NCBI GenBank assembly: GCA_013821905.1
Contig: PNJO01000012.1
Location: forward strand, 1-33,537
From: Sphingopyxis sp.
GTDB taxonomy: Bacteria; Pseudomonadota; Alphaproteobacteria; Sphingomonadales; Sphingomonadaceae
Length of the DNA stretch: 33,537 nt
Direction of reading: 5' to 3'
Positions 19,607 to 24,447 of the stretch are shown here, piece after piece (the stretch's first letter is position 1; the number at the start of each line of letters is the position of its first letter). The notes below the pieces were generated by a model, which saw nothing but the letters and a program-made list of their open reading frames with translations, was not told the origin of the DNA and ran no database searches. Made by a program: the position numbers and the translations under genes.

Positions 19607-19693
19607 CATTCTGTGTATTTGGTAAACTGGAACCGTAATGCCACCGTAATGCGTAATGGCATTCTGTGTATTTAGTAAACTGGCACCGTAATG
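19607..19693. repeat. RAYT-associated repeat cluster, right of the transposase
   Basis: Two direct units on the plus strand: CATTCTGTGTATTTGGTAAA... (19607-19640, followed by a partial CCACCGTAAT) and GCATTCTGTGTATTTAGTAA... through CTGGCACCGTAATG (19659-19693). Both are inverted relative to the left cluster. The second supplies the last codons and stop of the GIY-YIG toxin fragment. Confidence 0.85.
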
Positions 19694-20001
19694 TTGTTCA
19701 ACAATGGCGTATCGGGAACCTGTGACCTCGCTCCACCGAGGTGATCCATAAGACGCTGCTCAAGCCCCTTCGCCTGAGCTTTGCTCAGATTATTCGTGTA
19801 TAAAACTTCGCCAATCAATTCGCTCTTATCGATCGAGTCCGCGTGCGTGGAAAGCCGAGCGGGCGCGTCACCGCGACCGATGTATCGAATATTTCCTGCC
19901 TCATCGCGAAGAACATAGAGTCCCTGACCGGTCGCCTTGTTGTATGCGGCACCAGTGCCGCCAACGCCGCTGGGGAGGAGTCTACTTTCTGCGGCGATGC
20001 G
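19672..20001 (-). pseudogene. GIY-YIG nuclease-like polymorphic toxin C-terminal tip, fragment
   Basis: Not in the ORF track because it has no start codon. The minus strand directly after the SseB-like stop is open for 109 codons. Around residues 28-45 it reads GLYVLRDEAGNIRYIGRGD, a GIY-YIG-type core (LYVL...IRYIGRG). Then come AKGLEQRLMDHLGGA (about 78-91) and TPLLNNI (about 98-104), a pattern I know from the GIY-YIG-like nuclease tips at the ends of polymorphic toxins. A Gly/Ala-rich linker (SGVGGTGAA) precedes the domain. After LLNNI the frame enters the RAYT repeat, which adds five foreign residues and a stop. The delivery part of the toxin is absent and no immunity gene follows. It shares its frame with the SseB-like gene, which may be chance. 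The domain call is by eye. Confidence 0.7.
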
Positions 20002-20382
20002 CTAAGCGAAGTCGACGACAATCTGCCTAAGGCCTTCGGGCGTAACATCGAAGCCGACCGACTGCCCCGGATTCACCACCAGGCCGTAGCCATCAGGGAT
20101 GCCTTGCAAAAACTCGCTCCCATTGATGCTCAGGCAGTATGGGGCCAGACGGGAGAAGTCACCGATGCGCTCCATCGCTGTGAAACAGGCCACCATCTGC
20201 GTGCCACCCTTGTCGAACAGGACGGGTTGGAATCCGCTTCCATCGGGCATGATCTCGCTTCCGCTGGGAACGATGACGTCGGATTCGCTGAACAGACGAA
20301 GGAAGTTGGGCATGGAAGAACGCCCAGTTCGGGCTCTCTCCAACTCGCTCTCTAAGGCGTTCACAGGTGTAAAACCGGCCAC
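20002..20382 (-). CDS. SseB N-terminal-like protein, candidate immunity protein
   Basis: A 126-residue protein resembling the SseB N-terminal domain: it opens with NALESELERARTG, then PNFLRLFSESDVIVPSG, GTQMVACFTAMERIG, and YCLSINGSEFLQGIPDGYGLVVNPGQ. The start is GTG at 20382 with AGGGG about eight bases upstream. No signal peptide or membrane segment is visible, so it is cytosolic. It lies 11 bases after the CxxC mini-protein gene and directly before the GIY-YIG toxin fragment, on the same strand. SseB-like proteins occur beside toxin genes in several genomes, but none has an assured immunity role that I can cite. Its position in a toxin-tip array makes an immunity function plausible. Confidence 0.75.
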   Translation of the reverse strand: MAGFTPVNALESELERARTGRSSMPNFLRLFSESDVIVPSGSEIMPDGSGFQPVLFDKGGTQMVACFTAMERIGDFSRLAPYCLSINGSEFLQGIPDGYGLVVNPGQSVGFDVTPEGLRQIVVDFA

Positions 20383-20393
20383 GTCATCGCCCC

Positions 20394-20603
20394 CTAACCA
20401 AACGCCCTTGGATAAAATTTACGAGCCTTGGATTCTCGGATCGGCTCCGCCGAACGTTCATTCTGTTCCCAATAGGTGCCGCATACGCCGCACCGATGTA
20501 GGTATGCATGCCGCTCGATATTGGTTGCGATCTTAGGTGGCTGCTCGCCAGTTTCCCACTGGCGCCGGCACACCTTGCATCCCCGTTTCCCCCAAGGCAG
20601 CAT
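20394..20603 (-). CDS. CxxC mini-protein, candidate immunity protein
   Basis: A 69-residue protein from MLPWGKRGC. It has two CxxC pairs (CKVCRR and CGVCGTYWEQ) spaced by about 30 residues, a likely zinc ribbon. The start at 20603 is preferred to the ORF-track start at 20627 because it overlaps the stop of the preceding toxin fragment (TGATG). Such coupling of a toxin tip to a small gene is the usual toxin-immunity layout. The family is not recognised. The SseB-like gene follows 11 bases later. Confidence 0.6.
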   Translation of the reverse strand: MLPWGKRGCKVCRRQWETGEQPPKIATNIERHAYLHRCGVCGTYWEQNERSAEPIRESKARKFYPRAFG

Positions 20604-20722
20604 CAGAACTTCCTTACCGGTATCCATTCGCCATTCGGTCCGACCTTAAACATGACCGAGCCATTTGGCACTGCATTACCTCCAGGGATTACGAACTCGC
20701 GCGTGGGAATTACGGTGACAGT
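20603..20722 (-). pseudogene. Short polymorphic-toxin C-terminal tail fragment
   Basis: Not in the ORF track. The minus strand is open for 39 codons from a TAA inside the RAYT-type repeat (20725-20723) to TGA at 20605-20603. The first residues (TVTVIP) come from the repeat; after that it reads REFVIPGGNAVPNGSVMFKV and ends in a short Trp-containing tail. Tails of the type REFVIPGG...P.G...F/Y.V are known to me from the very ends of polymorphic toxins, but this was not checked by search. There is no start codon, so it is the 3' remnant of a larger gene cut at the repeat. It is coupled (TGATG) to the CxxC mini-protein. Confidence 0.5.
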
Positions 20723-20839
20723 TTACTTAATCCCCAATTGCGCTGGCCAGTTTGGTGGTTAAGTAAACTGTCACCGTAATTCCTGTCACCGTAATTCCGT
20801 CACCGTAATTCCCACCGTAATTCCGTCACCGTAATTCCC
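20705..20839. repeat. RAYT-type repeat cluster with inverted arms and direct half-units
   Basis: A perfect 24-bp inverted pair is formed by GGAATTACGGTGACAGTTTA+CTTA (20706-20729) and its complement (20760-20783), around a 30-base centre. To the right come direct partial copies of GTCACCGTAATTCC at 20785-20798 and 20799-20812, CACCGTAATTCC at 20813-20824 and GTCACCGTAATTCCC at 20825-20839. The core differs from the copies beside the RAYT at one position (GTGACAG here, GTGCCAG there). Toxin fragments begin at both outer edges and diverge. Confidence 0.9.
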
Positions 20840-21119
20840 AAAGTATAATTATCGAGGCGCCTTAACGATTTCTGAAGCAGAGCTTCGCCGTTTCGGCATC
20901 GATCATGCCGATATCACCGCAGCACAGCAGACGCGCTATGCCCGCTTCCGACAGGGTGGAGGAACTTTGACCTGGGAATCCCTACGCGAGATCGAGATCG
21001 GGTCGATGGTCGATGCGGGCATGGGACGGCGTTCGGCAACGAGGGCGGTTGATGCCGCCATTCGACAGCTGCAGGAATCGGGAGTACAAGGGCCCACCCG
21101 GATACCTTGGAGTAGATAA
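20835..21119 (+). pseudogene. Polymorphic toxin C-terminal tip, N-terminally truncated at the repeat
   Basis: Not in the ORF track. The plus strand is open for 94 codons from a TAA inside the last repeat unit (20832-20834) to TAA at 21117-21119. The immunity-like ATG follows with no gap. There is no plausible start near its beginning. Past the repeat boundary it reads GALTISEAELRRFGIDHADI, then GGGTLTWESLREIEIGSMV, and ends GVQGPTRIPWSR. The helical ...LTWE.LR.IE...GM....A...VD.A...L...GV..PTRIPW ending is a style I associate with toxin tips of the Rhs/CDI type, but I cannot name the family or its chemistry. Codon use is regular and the frame intact to the end, so only the N-terminal delivery part is missing. 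Confidence 0.6.
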
Positions 21120-21488
21120 ATGGCGCCAGAGATCGATGAATTTGGAAAGAAGATCATCCAGCTTGTTAGAGATCCGACGATCATGAGCGCCGAGATTATC
21201 AGAAATAAATTCTCTCGCTCGCCGACACGATTAAAACTCAATTCCTATGACGAAGAAATCGTGCAGGAGATATTGGATATTGTCATCCCGAAGGTGATCG
21301 ATAATACGATCTTTTATACTCTGCGAGCAATGGATGGCGGCGGCTTACGAATGATCTACCGGTCCGACGCTGGCAATGCCTGCGATTTGGACGAAGAAGG
21401 CATGGGAGAATTGGCTGGATGGCTCTTTGGGGACGAAGGATGGATCAAGACCTTTTCCCAGTATTCCACGGGGCAAGCCGACGAATAG
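21120..21488 (+). CDS. Immunity-like protein, copy 1 of a tandem pair
   Basis: A 122-residue soluble acidic protein with no signal peptide. It starts directly after the toxin-tip stop (TAAATG) and has TTGGAG about seven bases upstream. It is about 77% identical to the next gene by hand count (94 of 122, no gaps); the C-terminal CDLDEEGMGELAGWLFGDEG stretch is identical. The middle reads EILDIVIPKVIDNTIFYTL followed by AMDGGGLRMIY. I do not recognise a named family, though a '...ALD.G.L......DL...GE.AG...G..GW' layout occurs in small proteins of toxin/immunity clusters. This copy is visibly more AT-rich than the rest of the window and than copy 2, consistent with recent transfer. Cognate immunity to the tip encoded just upstream is the leading inference. 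Confidence 0.75.
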   Translation: MAPEIDEFGKKIIQLVRDPTIMSAEIIRNKFSRSPTRLKLNSYDEEIVQEILDIVIPKVIDNTIFYTLRAMDGGGLRMIYRSDAGNACDLDEEGMGELAGWLFGDEGWIKTFSQYSTGQADE

Positions 21489-21602
21489 CGGTATTGGGCG
21501 CGGATCTGATCGCTATTTCGCCGCAAATCCGCGCTTCCCGTTTCGGGGCAAAGCGGTGGCACTTTGCACCTTGTTAGGAATTTGCCCTGCGAGATCGAGA
21601 CA

Positions 21603-21971
21603 ATGACGCCAGAAATCGATGAATTCGGACGGAAGTTGATCGAGCTTGTCCGGGACCCGACGATCGACAGCGCCGAGGTTCTGAAGAATAGATTTTCGAA
21701 ATCGCCGGCGCGTCTGAAACTCAATACCTATGACGAAAAGACGGTCCAGGAAATTCTGGATATCGTGCTGCCCGATGTCATCGACGATACGATCTTTCAT
21801 GTCCTGAACGCGCTCGATGGCGGCGGCTTGCGAATGATCTATCAGTCCGACACCGGCAAGGCCTGCGATCTGGACGAAGAAGGCATGGGGGAATTGGCCG
21901 GATGGCTTTTTGGCGACGAGGGATGGATCAAGAGCTTTTCCCGGCATCCGACGGGACAAGCCGACGAATAG
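21603..21971 (+). CDS. Immunity-like protein, copy 2 of a tandem pair
   Basis: A 122-residue paralogue of the preceding gene, with the same length and no gaps in alignment. The start at MTPEIDEFG (21603) is chosen to match copy 1; the ORF-track start at 21564 adds 13 unrelated residues. It lies 114 bases after copy 1, and no gene of its own is convincing in that spacer. Differences from copy 1 cluster in the N-terminal half and in charged positions (for example VIPKVIDN against VLPDVIDD), as expected if the two protect against variant toxins. Its composition is closer to the GC-rich host. A matching toxin tip was not found before this copy, so it may be an orphan immunity gene. Confidence 0.72.
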   Translation: MTPEIDEFGRKLIELVRDPTIDSAEVLKNRFSKSPARLKLNTYDEKTVQEILDIVLPDVIDDTIFHVLNALDGGGLRMIYQSDTGKACDLDEEGMGELAGWLFGDEGWIKSFSRHPTGQADE

Positions 21972-22512
21972 TGGCATCGGATGCTGATTCGGCGGTGATT
22001 GCGGGTACGGTCCTTGCAATTCGTCGATGATCCGATCGCCTATTTCGTCGCCGACGGCGCGGCGATGCACGCGCTTTCGCCGGCCGAAGCCGAACCGCTG
22101 CAGCAGCAGGCGCTGGCCTATCGGCTAACGCGCCTGCTCCCGGTGATTGCACCGCTCGCGGCGCTCGCCGAGGCGCAGGGCCTGTCCGCCGACCCGAGGA
22201 CGCCCGCGCCGCCGAGCAGATTGCCCGAACCGCGCGTGAAGCCTGCGCCCGCACCAACGAAAATCCCGACCATGCGCCCCTCCACAGGACAGGGGCATTC
22301 CGAACGGCCTTTGAAGCGGCCAGCCCCACTCGAATGGGCCATCCGGCGAAGCGCGCAAAAGTTTAGAGAAAAGTTCGACCGCGGCGATTTTTTCTCTCGC
22401 CGATCCCGCGAAACTGGCGAACGGGCGCGTGCGACCGCGACGTCGGCGCGGCGCGCGAAATTGCGTGCACCGACTTTGCGCTCGGATATCGACGAAAGAA
22501 GCTTGAAGCCGA
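21972..22512. other. 540-base region between the immunity pair and tRNA-Glu(TTC)
   Basis: Apart from the doubtful reading frame at 21999-22350, nothing recognisable is seen. The last 160 bases before the tRNA have a mixed composition and no repeats of the RAYT type. The right end of the ORF-track frame runs antisense through the tRNA gene (the ...PTGLEPVFSP ending), a common false translation. Confidence 0.5.
21999..22350 (+). pseudogene. Unrecognised coding remnant or small gene
   Basis: From TTG at 21999 the frame reads LQFVDDPIAYFVADGAAMHA, LSPAEAEPLQQQALAYRLTR and LLPVIAPLAALAEAQGLSAD before becoming Pro/Arg-rich. Third codon positions in this first part are strongly GC-rich, as in real host genes. 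After about residue 85 the frame looks random and continues antisense into the tRNA. There is a stop just before the TTG and no clear ribosome binding site. It may be the remnant of a host gene broken when the accessory region was built, or a short gene I do not know. The given end marks where coding character fades and is approximate. Confidence 0.3.
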
Positions 22513-22588
22513 TGGTGACCCCTACGGGACTCGAACCCGTGTTTTCGCCGTGAAAGGGCGACGTCCTAGACCGCTAGACGAAGGGGCC
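22513..22588 (-). tRNA. tRNA-Glu(TTC)
   Basis: The minus strand reads GGCCCCTTCGTCTAGCGGTC at the 5' end and ends ...GGGGTC-A-CCA with encoded CCA. The anticodon arm is TCGCC-CTTTCAC-GGCGA, giving anticodon TTC (Glu, GAA). It shares its acceptor and T-arm sequence with the CTC isoacceptor at 18670-18744 and has the same orientation. It is 92 bases downstream of recJ. Confidence 0.95.
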
Positions 22589-22607
22589 GTCTGATCGGTG
22601 AGCGGGC

Positions 22608-22636
22608 GCCTTAGACGCGCGTTTCGGCGCGGTCAA
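22608..22636 (-). promoter_or_regulatory. Candidate promoter of tRNA-Glu(TTC)
   Basis: On the minus strand, TTGACC (22636-22631) and TAAGGC (22613-22608) are separated by exactly 17 bases. Transcription would begin about 10-13 bases before the tRNA 5' end at 22588. The -35 box is near consensus and the -10 box fair. No equally good promoter was seen upstream of tRNA-Glu(CTC). Confidence 0.5.
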
Positions 22637-22680
22637 GCAGCGGCGGCAAAATATTGCGCCGCGGCCGTCCGGTCGGCGCG

Positions 22681-24447
22681 TCAATCGGCCCAGGCGGCAT
22701 CCTCCAGATGCAGTTCGGCGGCCGGGCGGCTGCCCCAATCGTCGCGTTTCGCGCGTCCGGCGAGCCATAATTTGCGCCCGCGCGCGTGGAGCAGCGCCTG
22801 CCCCAGCTCGGTCCCGGCGCTGCGGAAGGCGATCGCCTTGAAGCGTGCGCCATCGTCGCCCGACACGATCAGCCGGACATGGTCGGTGCCGACGATCCCC
22901 GATTCGACGATGCGTACCGGCCCCGTCGCAACACGCGGCGCCGGCCAGCCGGCGCCATAGGGGCCCGCGCTCTCGATCGCGTCGCACCAGAGCGGCGAGA
23001 TGCCGCGCGGCGCGAGCACCGCGTCGATCAGCAACGACTTGTCGCCGCTCGCGCGCTCGACGTCGGCGGCGAGCCGTTCGTTGAGGAAGGCGCCGAGCGC
23101 GTCGAGGCGGTCCCTCTCGACCGTCAGCCCCGCCGCCATCGCATGACCGCCGCCCGCGACGAGCAGCCCCGTCTCCTTCGCGGCGAGGATCGCCGCGCCA
23201 AGGTCGACCCCCGAGATCGAGCGCCCCGACCCCTTGCCGATGCCGTTTTCGTCGACCGCGATGACGATCGCCGGACGGTGCAGCTTTTCCTTGAGCCGCC
23301 CCGCGACGATGCCGATCACGCCCGGATGCCAGCCTTCGCCCGCGACGATCGCGACCGGGGCATTGCCGCACGCCGCGCTCGCCTCGATCGCCTGGTCGAG
23401 CACCGCCGCCTCGATCGCGCGCCGTTCCTCGTTCAGCCGGCCCAGCTCGGCCGCGATATCGGCCGCCTCCTGCGGATCGCTCGTCGTCAGCAGCCGCACG
23501 CCGAGGTCGGACTTGCCGACGCGCCCGCCGGCGTTGATCCGCGGCCCCAGCGCAAAGCCCATGTCGCTCGCGGTCGGCGGTCTGGTCAGCCGCGCCGCGT
23601 CCATCAGTGCCGCCATGCCGATATTGCCGCGCCGCGCCATCACCTTCAGCCCCTGCGTGACCAGCGCGCGGTTGAAGCCGGTCAGCCGCGCGACGTCGGC
23701 GACGGTGCCGAGCGCGACAAGGTCGAGCAGTTCGATCAGCGCGGGTTCGTCGCGGCCGGCGAAAAAGCCGCGCGCGCGCAGCGTGCGGAGCAGCGCGGCG
23801 CCGAGCAGGAAGGCGACGCCGACCGCGGCAAGATTGCCGTGGATCGCCGCGTCGGCGTCCTCGTCGAGGCGGTTGGGGTTCACGACCGCCAGCGCATCGG
23901 GCAGGATCGTCGCGCACTGGTGGTGGTCGACGACGATCACCTCGACCCCCGCCGCCTTCGCCTCGGCGATCGCGTCGAACGCCTGCGCACCGCAATCGAC
24001 CGTCACGACGAGCTTCGACCCCGCCTCGCCGATCCGGACCAACGCCGCGCCCGACGGGCCATAGCCTTCCATCAGCCGGTCGGGGATATAGGCGCCGACG
24101 GGAACGTCGAGCGCGCGGAGCAGGCGGACGAGCAGCGCCGCCGAGGTCGCGCCGTCGACGTCATAGTCACCGAAAATGGTGATCGCCTCTTTCGCCTCCA
24201 CCGCATCGGCGATGCGCGCCGCCGCCGCCTCCATGTCGCGGAACAGCGACGGGTCGGGCATGAAGCCGCGCAGGGTCGGCGTGCGCTGGCGCTCGAGGTC
24301 GCCCCGCGCCACCCCGCGCGCGAGCAGCAACTGGGTGACGAGATCGTCGGGCGCCAGATTTTCGCCGCCCATGTCGGCGCTCGCGCGCCGCCAGTGCCAC
24401 GGCTGGCCGGCGATCGAGCGGGTGATGCCGAGCGCGGCGTCGCTCAT
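22681..24447 (-). CDS. recJ: Single-stranded-DNA-specific exonuclease RecJ
   Basis: A 588-residue 5'-3' single-strand exonuclease used in recombination and mismatch repair; E. coli RecJ has 577 residues. DHH-family motifs are present: IFGDYDVDGATSA (residues 92-102) with the metal-binding Asp residues, TVDCG (about 149), VVDHHQC (172-178), and the DHHA1 motif GGGHAMAAGLT near residue 410. The C-terminal OB-like region follows. The start overlaps the stop of the upstream PH-domain gene (ATGA), so recJ is the last gene of a three-gene operon before tRNA-Glu(TTC). All key residues seem to be present. Confidence 0.97.
   Translation of the reverse strand: MSDAALGITRSIAGQPWHWRRASADMGGENLAPDDLVTQLLLARGVARGDLERQRTPTLRGFMPDPSLFRDMEAAAARIADAVEAKEAITIFGDYDVDGATSAALLVRLLRALDVPVGAYIPDRLMEGYGPSGAALVRIGEAGSKLVVTVDCGAQAFDAIAEAKAAGVEVIVVDHHQCATILPDALAVVNPNRLDEDADAAIHGNLAAVGVAFLLGAALLRTLRARGFFAGRDEPALIELLDLVALGTVADVARLTGFNRALVTQGLKVMARRGNIGMAALMDAARLTRPPTASDMGFALGPRINAGGRVGKSDLGVRLLTTSDPQEAADIAAELGRLNEERRAIEAAVLDQAIEASAACGNAPVAIVAGEGWHPGVIGIVAGRLKEKLHRPAIVIAVDENGIGKGSGRSISGVDLGAAILAAKETGLLVAGGGHAMAAGLTVERDRLDALGAFLNERLAADVERASGDKSLLIDAVLAPRGISPLWCDAIESAGPYGAGWPAPRVATGPVRIVESGIVGTDHVRLIVSGDDGARFKAIAFRSAGTELGQALLHARGRKLWLAGRAKRDDWGSRPAAELHLEDAAWAD

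Larger units (their letters stand above)
18867..19693. mobile_element. RAYT gene with flanking inverted repeats
   Basis: The unit consists of the repeat cluster at 18867-18926, the RAYT gene, and the cluster at 19607-19693. The two outer 23-bp copies (18900-18922 and 19670-19692) are perfect inverted complements. No target-site duplication was found. The right end replaces the end of a GIY-YIG toxin reading frame, so the unit or its repeat arrived after that cassette. Confidence 0.7.

Noticed and set aside
19843-20355. 170-residue plus-strand ORF over the SseB-like and GIY-YIG regions
   Set aside because: It is antisense to the SseB-like gene, which has a good start and a family match.
18867-20839. 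CRISPR array
   Set aside because: The repeats are irregular in spacing, partly inverted and partly truncated, have no regular spacers, and match a RAYT context; no cas genes are present.
21376-21606. Possible third toxin tip between the two immunity copies, with a TGA overlapping the second ATG
   Set aside because: The frame begins inside copy 1, the residues after it do not resemble a folded domain, and the ATGA overlap can arise by chance.
22500-22553. C-terminal end ...PTGLEPVFSP of the 184-residue ORF
   Set aside because: This is the antisense of tRNA-Glu, a well-known false translation.
18670-22588. Integrase-type genomic island with tRNA attachment site
   Set aside because: No integrase gene is visible, and similarity between the two tRNA-Glu genes is expected from their function, so an att site cannot be claimed.
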